A stretch of DNA of 64,000 bases. Source: Dermabacteraceae bacterium TAE3-ERU27. GTDB taxonomy: Bacteria > Actinomycetota > Actinomycetes > Actinomycetales > Dermabacteraceae. Of this stretch, positions 7,521 to 16,131 are shown piece after piece. The first letter of the stretch is position 1, and every line of letters starts with the position of its first letter. Location of the stretch: assembly GCA_019218415.1 (NCBI GenBank), contig JAHUUL010000002.1, positions 186,001 to 250,000 of the forward strand, given 5' to 3'. The notes beneath the pieces are model-generated. The model did no database searches. It saw only the letters and a program-made list of their open reading frames with translations, and had not been told where the DNA came from. The translations under genes and the position numbers were made by a program.

Positions 7521-8276
7521 ATGACCACTCCTGTAAGCCGTAGGACCGTAGCCAAGGGCGCCGCCTGGGCTGTTCCTGCATCTGTTATAGCCGCGAGCGC
7601 CCCTGCTTACGCAGCTTCAAGCGCCCCCGTGGGCGTCGTTTGCCGACTCTTTTTCGGCAGCGGTGGCGTTAATGCTCAGCGGACCGCTTTACATCTGGGG
7701 CTCAAGTCTGATTCAAAGACTGTGCCGGCGGGGACTGTTGTGAAATGGACCGTTACGAGCCCTTCCGGAACTCTTCGAGTTCCGCAGCTGAATAACAGCG
7801 GCGGCTCCACTGACGCTTGGACCATAGGTTACGAAGGTGGCCTGTCCAAGGGGGATACCGCTTCCTCGATCACCGTAGTCCTCACCGTGAATAAGGAAGT
7901 TAAGCTTTCTGACGTTGCCTGTGTTACCACTATGCTCTGGAGTGATTCCACTTCGGATCCTAACGTAAGGCCGAAAACTCAGATTTATGTGAACAGCTCT
8001 AGTAAAGGTGGAACCGCTGGCCTTTCGTTCCTGGTTCCCACTCGACAGGGCACGCGAAACACTACGCCTACTACTTTCCTTGAGAAGCGGGGAGAGCAGA
8101 GCACCTATCCTCCGGTTCGCTACTCCGCAGTCGGTGGTAAGACAGGCAATCAGGGCCCTCGGGGTCCCGTGTGTGGCCCCGGCGGAAATAATACCTCAAC
8201 CCTCTACCCGGATGGAGTATGCAAGAAGCTATCGTTTAGAGGTGGGGAAGAAGAACTTCCTTCTTACTCTGCCTGA
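7521..8276 (+). CDS. Tat-exported protein of unknown function (leader family member A)
   Basis: 251 residues. The N-terminus V-S-R-R-T-V-A-K-G-A-A-W-A-V-P is a twin-arginine signal followed by an alanine-rich hydrophobic core and an A-Y-A-A cleavage site near residue 34. The mature part (~217 residues) is rich in S, T, G and V with predicted beta character, contains four cysteines and has no LPXTG or C-terminal anchor, so it should be released or held non-covalently. No known domain is recognised. AAGGGA precedes the ATG. The same leader recurs in the genes at 8456-9232 and 60051-60776, but the mature parts are not obviously related. Composition is more AT-rich than in housekeeping genes. Confidence 0.8.
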   Translation: MTTPVSRRTVAKGAAWAVPASVIAASAPAYAASSAPVGVVCRLFFGSGGVNAQRTALHLGLKSDSKTVPAGTVVKWTVTSPSGTLRVPQLNNSGGSTDAWTIGYEGGLSKGDTASSITVVLTVNKEVKLSDVACVTTMLWSDSTSDPNVRPKTQIYVNSSSKGGTAGLSFLVPTRQGTRNTTPTTFLEKRGEQSTYPPVRYSAVGGKTGNQGPRGPVCGPGGNNTSTLYPDGVCKKLSFRGGEEELPSYSA

Positions 8277-8292
8277 TAGAACACTTAATAAA

Positions 8293-8334
8293 ATATGGGG
8301 TCTTTTAATTTTGCTAAATTAAAAGACCCCATAT
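8293..8334 (+). terminator. Strong terminator hairpin after the Tat-leader gene
   Basis: A perfect 19-bp inverted repeat (8293-8311 and 8316-8334) with a TGCT loop, followed by GTTTTA. It begins 17 bp after the stop codon. Confidence 0.85.
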
Positions 8335-8399
8335 GTTTTAAACCTAGTGAAAAGGTTAAGAGAAAATACTAGTCTTACCTAGATTTCTCTAATCAAAAT

Positions 8400-8437
8400 C
8401 CCCTTCCAAGGAGAGAGAAGGTGCTCCTTGGAAGGGG
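8400..8437 (-). terminator. Terminator hairpin for the minus-strand Tat-leader gene
   Basis: 13-bp arms CCCCTTCCAAGGA (8400-8412) and TCCTTGGAAGGGG (8425-8437). On the minus strand it is followed by a T-rich stretch (GATTTTGATT). It lies 18 bp after the end of that gene. Confidence 0.75.
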
Positions 8438-8455
8438 AAAATATTTGTTAGAGCG

Positions 8456-9232
8456 TTAGCACTGATGCCAGTTAGGGATACTTGCGGGAGGCAAAACAGA
8501 CCTACCTCGGCGACGCGGCAGCTTATCAGAGCTGGGTAGAAGACCGCGGCGGAAGGTTACGCAACGCTTAAAGTTGCGATGCTGCTGCTTACCGCCCTGC
8601 TTGTACGTGACATCGACGTCGCGCTCCATGCAGTTCATGATGTCGGTAGCGCACGTGTAGCTATTCCTGTTTTGGAAGTATGCGTACCAGCCTATGTTGC
8701 CCACCAGGTAAAGGCGGCTTCCTACAAGACGGGTCTCACCGGTAAACCTCATCTCGTAAAGGGTAAAGCTCCTCCCCTGTCGATCCGTCTTCCTACCTGC
8801 ATAGGTTGGCTTGGACCAGCCGTAGTTACGGCCGTACTTTTCGTAGGGGCGCCACTCGAGGGGATGTGTCTGTACATCATCATCCTTCACCCAGAGGGTG
8901 AGTTTAGCGTTTTCGATGCGGGTTTCCGCGGTCGCATCGTCCACCCACAGGCCGTTATCGTTTTCGCTATTCGGGTAGTAACGAGTCGCCTCCGGCGAGG
9001 TGACACGCAGGGTTCCGCTTTCGATACAGCCATAGCCGCTCGTGCGTACCTAATCCCAGTTCATGTAGACCCAGCCATTGATGCTCAGGTTCTTATCCGG
9101 ATCCGTGGAAGAAACTAGGGCGGGCGCCTGTGAGGCAAGCACCATAGCGGGAGCCGCCCAGGCCGCCCCCTTAGCGATACTGCGCCTGCTCAGTCTCACC
9201 TCATTTGTAGAACTATCCGGGGATACCATCAC
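8456..9232 (-). pseudogene. Tat-leader protein gene interrupted by an in-frame amber codon (family member B)
   Basis: The frame opens with L-S-R-R-S-I-A-K-G-A-A-W-A-A-P, a twin-arginine leader nearly identical to that of the 7521 gene. After 60 codons it meets TAG (9050-9052). The same frame then runs 35 codons with no start codon, and a further 162 codons, to a normal stop at 8456: 259 codons in all with one interruption and no shift. The downstream part (W-V-D-D-A-T-A-E-T-R, W-R-P-Y-E-K-Y-G-R-N-Y-G-W, several cysteines, C-terminal W-H-Q-C) reads as a plausible secreted domain of unknown function. Possible readings: recent nonsense mutation, sequencing error, or stop-codon readthrough. GGAGATGTGTG precedes the ATG. 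Confidence 0.75.
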
Positions 9233-9375
9233 ACATCTCCTTTCCCATCGGCCCCCATGGCCGTAGTTAGTTAGAAAGGTAGTTGTGTTAGTTGATGGTT
9301 AGCTGCGAGTTTGCGGCAGATCTCCTTAGTTGTGTCAGAAAAGTGTATTGACTAGCGCTAATCGAACACTAACCG

Positions 9376-10668
9376 TTAGGCGGTTTTGCTGCCTAAACGT
9401 CCCACCAGAATAAACATTGTGACGCTCACCATAGCTCCCGCGCACATGACTATCGCCATCGGTAGCGAGGACTGATTACCGGCCACGCCCACCAGCGGAG
9501 AGGCGAACGAGGCCGAGAAAGAGAACCCGAGGCCGAGCAGGGCCGAGGCCGTGCCTGCGACGTCCCTGGCGCGAGAAGACGCAAGAGCCGCACCATTACC
9601 GAAGATGAAGCCCTGTGCCGGAACTGCCAGCAGGAAACCGGGGAGCACAAACCAGGCGGAGGTGCCGTTAAACGCCCCCACCAGCAGGAGAAGCGAGCCC
9701 GCGCTAGACATGGTTAGTCCGATCCTGATCAAAGAGCGCGGAGGAACACTGCGATTTAGGCGGGCAGACAGCAGCGACATCGACATCAGCCCCATCGCAT
9801 AGCAGGCGAAGATTAGCGAATAGGCACTCGCGCTAAAGCCAAGCATGTCCTGCACGACGAACGACGATGCGGATACATAAGCCATGAGGGTCATCGCGGA
9901 GAATGCGTTAACTAGCAGGTATCCCAGGTAGTCGCGCCGACCGAAGAGAATGCGACAGTTATTGAGGAAAGTGCGCATCCCTCCCCCGTGCCGCCTATGC
10001 GGCGGAAGCGACTCCGGGATGAGGAAGATGATCCCTATGAGGCTGATCAAGCTCATGCCTACGCTGACATAGAAAACGTTTCGCCAGTAACTGAACTCGA
10101 TGATTATGCCGCCGACGATGGGAGCGATTATCGGGGCGATACCGTTCACACCCTGCATGATGTTCATGAGCCGGAAAAGCTCCGGCCCCTCGGTCATGTC
10201 TATCAGCACAGCCCGGCCGAGCACCATGCCGAACCCTCCCCCGATCCCCTGCAACATGCGGAACCAGAGAAGCGCGGTGATGTTGGGAGAGAACGCGCAC
10301 CCCAGCGAAGCTAACAGGCAGACGAAAATGCCCGTTAGCAGCGGCTTACGCCTGCCGAAACGGTCCGATAGCGGACCCGCCACAATCTGGCCGACGGCCG
10401 TGCCGATAAAGAAAGAGGTCATGGTGAACTGCAGCAGAGACTGGGTGGTGTTTAGCTCTTCCTTGGCGACCGGAAAGGCCGGTATATAGGTATCGATCGC
10501 GAATGGCGCCACGGCAGACAGCGTGGTCAGCACGGCGATCATCAGCGCGGTGATCTGTTTCTGGTTTTGTTTGCGCTGCGCCTTATTCGGGTGGCACTGC
10601 ACGGTACCGTCTACCACTACCGGGATGCCGCCGGTCACTGTGGGAACTTCTGGAACTTCCTGCGGCAC
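9376..10668 (-). CDS. Bcr/CflA-type multidrug efflux MFS transporter
   Basis: 430 residues with 12 predicted membrane helices. The MFS signature G-P-L-S-D-R-F-G-R-R-K-P lies between helices 2 and 3. P-F-A-I-D-T-Y-I-P-A-F-P in helix 1 is the hallmark of the Bcr/CflA group of proton-driven exporters (bicyclomycin, chloramphenicol and other drugs). The N-terminal ~38 residues before helix 1 are an extra polar tail, so a shorter start is possible. It diverges from the MMPL gene across a 185-bp gap. The Tat-leader gene B lies 143 bp downstream on the same strand. The substrate cannot be deduced. Confidence 0.88.
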   Translation of the reverse strand: MPQEVPEVPTVTGGIPVVVDGTVQCHPNKAQRKQNQKQITALMIAVLTTLSAVAPFAIDTYIPAFPVAKEELNTTQSLLQFTMTSFFIGTAVGQIVAGPLSDRFGRRKPLLTGIFVCLLASLGCAFSPNITALLWFRMLQGIGGGFGMVLGRAVLIDMTEGPELFRLMNIMQGVNGIAPIIAPIVGGIIIEFSYWRNVFYVSVGMSLISLIGIIFLIPESLPPHRRHGGGMRTFLNNCRILFGRRDYLGYLLVNAFSAMTLMAYVSASSFVVQDMLGFSASAYSLIFACYAMGLMSMSLLSARLNRSVPPRSLIRIGLTMSSAGSLLLLVGAFNGTSAWFVLPGFLLAVPAQGFIFGNGAALASSRARDVAGTASALLGLGFSFSASFASPLVGVAGNQSSLPMAIVMCAGAMVSVTMFILVGRLGSKTA

Positions 10669-10853
10669 GTTTTTCCCGGCCTAGGACATACCTCTCCTCA
10701 TGCTTAAACGGTGCTGGTGCGGGCACTAATTACTGCACGATCCTACGCCTCCAGGAGCGTTGTGCGGGGGGCTTTGCCCCTCTTTCACACCTGCCGTTTT
10801 AACGCTGCCGTTGTTACCCTTGGGGGAATAGTTAGCGCGTGATCGGAGCCTTG

Positions 10854-13385
10854 ATGTCCTCCCTGCTCTTTCGCCTCGGTCGGTGGTGCGCCCGTCACGG
10901 TGGTGCAACGCTGGCCGCCTGGGGCTGTGCCATCCTGCTCTTGGCGGGAAGCGTATTCCTGTTCGGTGGAAAGCTCGCGAACGATTACACCATTCCCGGC
11001 ACCGAAGCCCAGCAGGGCATAGACACCCTGGCCACCCGGTTACCCGAAATGGCGGGAGCCAGTGGCGAGCTGCTCTTCACCTCCAACGACGGCCCGGTGA
11101 CCGCTGATCGGGCGCAGATCGAATCCGCTCTGGAAGAGGTTAAGGCGCTGCCCGACGTTGCCGCCGTCAGCGATCCCTTTGGCGAAGGCGCGCCTATCAG
11201 CAAAAGCGGTAACTCGGCGCTGGCGCAGGTGCAGCTCCGACAGGGTTTTGCCGACGTCTCCCCCAAGACGGTGAAGGCGCTGCAGCAGATAGCCGCTAAA
11301 AACAGCGCGGACGGCCTCAAATTGCAAGTGGGCGGACGTATCCTTGCGACCTCGGAGGTAAAACCCTCCCTCAGCGAAGCGATCGGCCTGGTAGCTTCGC
11401 TGCTGGTGTTGGTACTCACCCTCGGTTCTCTGCTCGCCGCCGGTATGCCCATTCTGGTGGCCCTCACCGGGGTCGCCGTATCCATGCTCTGCATCTTCCT
11501 GCTCGCCGGTTTTATGGATGTTGCTACCAGCACCCCTAGCGTGGCCGTCATGCTCGGCCTCGCGGTGGGTATTGACTACTCCCTGTTTATCCTTTCCCGC
11601 CACCGTTCCCACCTCGCGGAAGGGATTTCTCCCGACGAAGCCGCCGGCAGGGCCATAGGCACAGCAGGCGGCGCGGTAGTGTTCGCGGGCCTGACCGTAA
11701 TCGTGGCGTTGCTCGGCCTGAGCGTGAGCGGTATTCCGTTCCTGACCCTACTGGGGGTAGCTGCCGCGCTGGCGGTCGCCGCCGCCGTGGTGGTCTCTTT
11801 GACCCTGCTACCCGCCCTGCTAGGTTTTGCCGGGAGCAGGCTGCAGCCCAAGAGGCGCAAAGATAGCGCCCCCTCCCCCGCCAACCGTTTTTATGCCGCC
11901 TGGGTTGGTTTCACCACCGGCAAACCCTGGCTCACGATACTTGCCTGCCTGCTGATCGTGACCGCGCTGGCCCTACCGGCAAAAGATCTGCGGCTCGGCC
12001 CGCCGGACAACGGCTCTCTGCCCGCAGAAAACACCGCACGTCAGGTATTTGATGCCATCGATAAAGATTTTGGCCCCGGCTATAACGGCCCGCTGGTAGT
12101 AACCGCCGACATCATCAACAGCACCGACCCGCTAAAGCTGGTGGCTGACCTCAAGGAGCGCGTCTCCGCCGTACCGGGGATCGCCCATATCCAGTTGGCC
12201 ACCCCGAACCGAGGGGCCGATCTGGCCGTGGTGGTGGCGATACCGGAAACGGGCCCGAGCACGCGGGAGAGTACCGACCTGGTGCACCGCATCCGCGCCC
12301 AGGCTCCCGGCTGGGAAAAGTCCCTGGGGCTGCGCGAGGTGCTGGTCACCGGCGCTACCGCGCAAACCATCGACATGACGGAGCGCCTCACGAAAGCACT
12401 GGTGCCGTTCGGCATCATGGTGGTGGGCCTTTGTCTGCTGCTGCTGAGCATCGTGTTCCGTTCCCTCTGGGTGCCGGTTAAGGCGGCCGCAGGCTATCTG
12501 CTCTCCCTGGCGGCCGCTTTCGGCGTCACCGCGATGGTGTTCAGCTACGGCTGGGGCGCGTCCCTGCTCGGGGTGCATTCCACGAACCCGATCAACCCCT
12601 TCATGCCGATCATGGTGATGGGTGTCCTGTTCGGCTTAGCCATGGACTACGAGGTGTTCTTGGTCAGCCGAATGCGCGAAGAATACGCACACGGCCGCCC
12701 CGAACCCGTGCGGGGTGGTTTCCGCGCCAGCGCCGCCGTGGTTACGGCCGCCGCGCTGATCATGGTGAGCGTGTTCATCACCTTCGTGCCCGAGTCCGCC
12801 TACGAAGTGCAACCCATCGCGCTGGCTCTGGCCGCAGGTATTTTGGTGGACGCCTTCCTGGTGCGCATGAGCCTGGTGCCCGCGGTCTTGACCGTGCTCG
12901 GGGAACGCGCCTGGCGTCTGCCCGGTTGGCTCCCCCTGCCCCGCGTGGACATCGAGGGAGAGGGCCTGGAACGCTACCTCGAGCTTTCCGACGGTCCGGA
13001 AATTAACCTGCGTGAGCTGAACGTTCCCGGCGGTTACGTTTCTCTTGCGGCAAACCCGGGAGACGTTATCGCGCTGTCGGACCTGCCCTCCCCCGCCCGG
13101 CGAAAACTCGCCCTGGTACTCACGGGGCGTGCCCAGGGTAGCGGGGACGGGCTGCTGTTTGAACATTCGCTATCCGCCTACCCCGCGCAGGCGCGCGCGC
13201 TCATCGGGGCGGATTTTGAGGCATGCCTGGCAGCGCCAAAAGGTTGCGTGGTGGTGGGAGACTTCACCGCCCAGCAGGCGCAGGCGCTCGCCGACAAACA
13301 ACTTTGCGTTTTGCAGCTAGGGACCGCGCACGGCGGACCCGTAGTCAGCCCGAGCTTTAAGGAAGACCATGAAAACCTGGCGTAG
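10854..13385 (+). CDS. MMPL/RND-family transporter with an unusual C-terminal cytoplasmic extension
   Basis: About 843 residues: two repeats of membrane helices with large extracytoplasmic loops. The family motif occurs twice, G-L-A-V-G-I-D-Y-S-L-F-I-L-S-R and G-L-A-M-D-Y-E-V-F-L-V-S-R, as in MmpL/YdgH exporters of lipids or other hydrophobic compounds driven by proton flow. After the last helix (~residue 690) a ~150-residue soluble tail reads P-G-D-V-I-A-L-S-D-L-P-S-P-A-R-R-K-L-A-L-V-L, reminiscent of the Walker-A region of an ABC ATPase without its glycine-lysine core. The ATG at 10854 (GGAG 6 nt before) is preferred over the in-frame GTG at 10839. The last 17 bp overlap the next gene. Confidence 0.85.
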   Translation: MSSLLFRLGRWCARHGGATLAAWGCAILLLAGSVFLFGGKLANDYTIPGTEAQQGIDTLATRLPEMAGASGELLFTSNDGPVTADRAQIESALEEVKALPDVAAVSDPFGEGAPISKSGNSALAQVQLRQGFADVSPKTVKALQQIAAKNSADGLKLQVGGRILATSEVKPSLSEAIGLVASLLVLVLTLGSLLAAGMPILVALTGVAVSMLCIFLLAGFMDVATSTPSVAVMLGLAVGIDYSLFILSRHRSHLAEGISPDEAAGRAIGTAGGAVVFAGLTVIVALLGLSVSGIPFLTLLGVAAALAVAAAVVVSLTLLPALLGFAGSRLQPKRRKDSAPSPANRFYAAWVGFTTGKPWLTILACLLIVTALALPAKDLRLGPPDNGSLPAENTARQVFDAIDKDFGPGYNGPLVVTADIINSTDPLKLVADLKERVSAVPGIAHIQLATPNRGADLAVVVAIPETGPSTRESTDLVHRIRAQAPGWEKSLGLREVLVTGATAQTIDMTERLTKALVPFGIMVVGLCLLLLSIVFRSLWVPVKAAAGYLLSLAAAFGVTAMVFSYGWGASLLGVHSTNPINPFMPIMVMGVLFGLAMDYEVFLVSRMREEYAHGRPEPVRGGFRASAAVVTAAALIMVSVFITFVPESAYEVQPIALALAAGILVDAFLVRMSLVPAVLTVLGERAWRLPGWLPLPRVDIEGEGLERYLELSDGPEINLRELNVPGGYVSLAANPGDVIALSDLPSPARRKLALVLTGRAQGSGDGLLFEHSLSAYPAQARALIGADFEACLAAPKGCVVVGDFTAQQAQALADKQLCVLQLGTAHGGPVVSPSFKEDHENLA

Positions 13386-16131
13386 CCTGCTCGTAGCTTT
13401 CACGATTACCGCCCTACTGGCGGTGGTGGCGATGTCCTCGCTATCCCCACGCACCAACACGTTGCAGGAAATTCCTGCCGCGGTAGTGAACCTTGACGAG
13501 GGCACCACCCTGACGGTGGACGGCAAGGAACAGTTCGTGCCCTTCGGTAGGCAGCTCACCGCCGCGCTCACCCAGCCGGAAGACGACTCGGCCGATTCTT
13601 TCAAGTGGACGATCGCTACCGATAAGGAGGCCCGGAAAGGCTTGAGCGACGGCCGCTTCCTGGCCGTGGTGATCATTCCTAAAGACTTCTCGCAGCGCCT
13701 CGGCACATTGGGCACACCGCAGGCGCAGAGGGCCGAAGTGCAGGTGCTCACCCGCGATAGCGATGGTCCGATACCGGGGCTGGTTGCACCGGTGATCGCC
13801 CGCGCAACGACGGGCGAGGTCGGGGACGACCTCACTAAACGCTACCTTTCCCGCCTCTACCTCGGCTTCGGGGAGATGAAGGAAGGCCTGCAGCAAGCCG
13901 CCGACGGCGCGGGCGAACTCGCAAACGGCCAGAACGAACTGGCTAACGGTCTGCAGCAGGCAAAAGACGGCAGCAAAAACCTGGCGAACGGTCTTTCCGA
14001 GGCCAGCGCCGGCGCGCGCCGCCTGGCGGAGGGGAACCGGCAGGCCGCAGAAGGCGGGCAACAGCTAGCTGCGGGGAATCACCAGGCCGCCGACGGGGCG
14101 CAGCGTCTAGCGGAAGGCACCGGGCAGATCGCGCGGGGGCAGCAGGAGCTGGTAGCCGGAAGCAAGAAACTGGCCGACGGTGGGCAGCAGCTTTCCGCGG
14201 GGGCAAAGCAGACCGCCGAGGGCCAGCAGCAGCTGGCGAACGGCCTCGTGGGGGCGGCCGACGGCGCCCAGCAGCTGGCGCAGCAAACTCCGGCCCTCGC
14301 TGACGGTGCCAAGCAACTTTCTGAGGGTAGTAACCGCCTCGCTGCGGGGCAGCAGCAGCTGGCAGAGGCAGTCGGCGGGAGCAAGAACTCCCCCGGTCTT
14401 TTGCAGGGCGCTGACCGCCTGGTGGCAGGCTTCAACGGCACGCAGCAGCAGCCCGGCCTCACCCCGTCGGCACAGCGTCTCGCGCAGGGACAGGAACGTC
14501 TCGCGCAGGGGCTGACGCAACTGCAGGGAGGAATAACCGGCTCCCCTCAACGTCCGGGTCTGATCGCGGGCACAGAGGGCGTCGTGGCGGCCAGCGACGG
14601 CCTCGCGCATATCTTCAACGGCTCAGGTTCCCCCCAGGATCCGGGGATGCTCACGCTGCTGCGCGGAGCCGCCCAGCAGTGTCTGGCCAGCGCTGGCGAT
14701 CCGGCGCGGGAATGCGCCCAGGTACAGGGGGCACTGGCATACGCGGAAAAGGCCAATGCGGTGATAGGTGACGCACAAAACCCACGCAGCCTGGTGGGCG
14801 GTGCCCGTGCGGTAAATCAGGGCTTGCACGGGGTTGCGGGCGCGCTCGAAGGAAATAAACAGCAACCGGGCCTGGTGCCTGCCGCTAAGCAGCTGGTGCA
14901 GGGGTCGGAACAGTTGGCGGGCGGAATCGCGCAAACCGGGGAGGGAACCCGACAGCTACGCGAGGGAATTGCCCAAACCGCGGGCGCTGCCCAGCAGCTC
15001 GCTAACGGCAGCGAAACGCTGGCGCAAAACACCACCCGTCTGGCCGACGGCAGCCAAAAGCTGGCTGCCGGTACGCAGCAGCTTTCCGACGGTGTTAAGC
15101 AAAGCGCCGACGGCGCCCAGCGGCTCGCGGACGGAAACCGCCGCTTGAGCGGGGCAGCCGAGCAGCTGGCCGACGGCCAGCGAAAACTATCCGGCGGCGC
15201 CCAGCAGTTGGCGCAGGCGCAGCAGGAGGCCAGCCAGGGCGCACGCCAGCTGGCCGATGGCCAGCGAGAGCTTGCCGCAGCGAGCGGCAAGCTGGCCGCG
15301 GGACAGTCCCAGTTGGCCGACGGCGGTAAGAAGCTGGCTACCGGTGTGGACGGTGCCGCTGCGGGCGCGGAGAAGCTCTCCCACGGTGTGGGCGGCGCCG
15401 CCGACGGCGCGGAGAAGCTCGCTGACGGCAGCGAGAAGCTAGCTACCGGCCTGCGCGAAAGTAGCCAGCAGGTTCCCAGCTACACCGAGCAGCAGCAGGA
15501 ACAGATGAGCGCCATGGCTGCGCAGCCTATCTCGGTACAGGACGCGGCGAAGAAGTCGAGCGGCACGGCGTTCGTTTACGCCGCACTGCTCGCTACCCTG
15601 GCGGGGGTCGCGGTGTTGAGCATCATGCGTCCCAGCCTGAATCAGCGCCTGCTCGACTCCGCCGCCCCGATGGCGCGCGTAGCGGCAAGTTCGCTGCTTA
15701 GCCGGGCGTTGGCTGCCGCGGGGATCGCCCTGTTTGCTTTCCTGGTGGTGCAGCTGTGGCCCGGCGGGGTGCAGCGCCCGCTGGCGTTCCTCGCGGTGCT
15801 CATGGTGGGTGCTGTCACGCTGGCTCTGCTCGTGCAGGCGTCTTTGCTGCTTGCGGGCAGGCGTCTAGGCGGCGCGCTCATCGTGTCCCTGCTCCTGGTG
15901 GACCTGGCGCTTGTGCGCGGGGTGCTGCCGCTGGCCGCTGCTCCCGGCTGGGTGGCCTCCCTGGCGCAGGCGCTGCCGCTTTCCCAGTTCCTCGCTGCCG
16001 CGCAGGAATCCGCCGTGGGCGGACCGCTGCGCATCGCGGGGCTGCTGGTGTGGCTCGCACTGGCCGTGGCGGTGGGGCTGCTGGCGGCGCGCAACGCGCG
16101 CCTGCGCCTGCCGGAGCCGGAGCTTATTTAA
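13369..16131 (+). CDS. YhgE/Pip-type membrane protein with long A-D-G/Q-L-A repeats
   Basis: 920 residues. One N-terminal membrane helix (~10-30) leads to an extracytoplasmic domain starting with the YhgE/Pip signature (P-A-A-V-V-N-L-D-E-G, then G-R-F-L-A-V-V-I-I-P-K-D-F). A very long coiled-coil region (~170-705) is built from 7-residue units of the pattern (A/A-D/N-G-x-x-Q/K-L), broken by five P-G-L/M-containing inserts. Five to six C-terminal helices follow. Relatives include phage-infection protein Pip, YhgE and the type VII secretion component EsaA; no ESX genes are visible here. It overlaps the MMPL gene by 17 bp, so the two are probably translated together and may form one envelope machine. 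It converges on the TrmH-type gene with an 8-bp overlap. Confidence 0.85.
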   Translation: MKTWRSLLVAFTITALLAVVAMSSLSPRTNTLQEIPAAVVNLDEGTTLTVDGKEQFVPFGRQLTAALTQPEDDSADSFKWTIATDKEARKGLSDGRFLAVVIIPKDFSQRLGTLGTPQAQRAEVQVLTRDSDGPIPGLVAPVIARATTGEVGDDLTKRYLSRLYLGFGEMKEGLQQAADGAGELANGQNELANGLQQAKDGSKNLANGLSEASAGARRLAEGNRQAAEGGQQLAAGNHQAADGAQRLAEGTGQIARGQQELVAGSKKLADGGQQLSAGAKQTAEGQQQLANGLVGAADGAQQLAQQTPALADGAKQLSEGSNRLAAGQQQLAEAVGGSKNSPGLLQGADRLVAGFNGTQQQPGLTPSAQRLAQGQERLAQGLTQLQGGITGSPQRPGLIAGTEGVVAASDGLAHIFNGSGSPQDPGMLTLLRGAAQQCLASAGDPARECAQVQGALAYAEKANAVIGDAQNPRSLVGGARAVNQGLHGVAGALEGNKQQPGLVPAAKQLVQGSEQLAGGIAQTGEGTRQLREGIAQTAGAAQQLANGSETLAQNTTRLADGSQKLAAGTQQLSDGVKQSADGAQRLADGNRRLSGAAEQLADGQRKLSGGAQQLAQAQQEASQGARQLADGQRELAAASGKLAAGQSQLADGGKKLATGVDGAAAGAEKLSHGVGGAADGAEKLADGSEKLATGLRESSQQVPSYTEQQQEQMSAMAAQPISVQDAAKKSSGTAFVYAALLATLAGVAVLSIMRPSLNQRLLDSAAPMARVAASSLLSRALAAAGIALFAFLVVQLWPGGVQRPLAFLAVLMVGAVTLALLVQASLLLAGRRLGGALIVSLLLVDLALVRGVLPLAAAPGWVASLAQALPLSQFLAAAQESAVGGPLRIAGLLVWLALAVAVGLLAARNARLRLPEPELI

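Noticed and set aside
8456-8944. Independent gene starting at GTG 8944
   Set aside because: It is in the same frame as the Tat leader with 35 open codons up to the TAG and no ribosome site at 8944, so it is better read as the second part of the interrupted gene.
13900-15480. Tandem DNA repeat or CRISPR-like array inside the YhgE/Pip gene
   Set aside because: The repetition is at protein level (7-residue units with variable codons), not a direct-repeat/spacer DNA array, and no cas genes are near.
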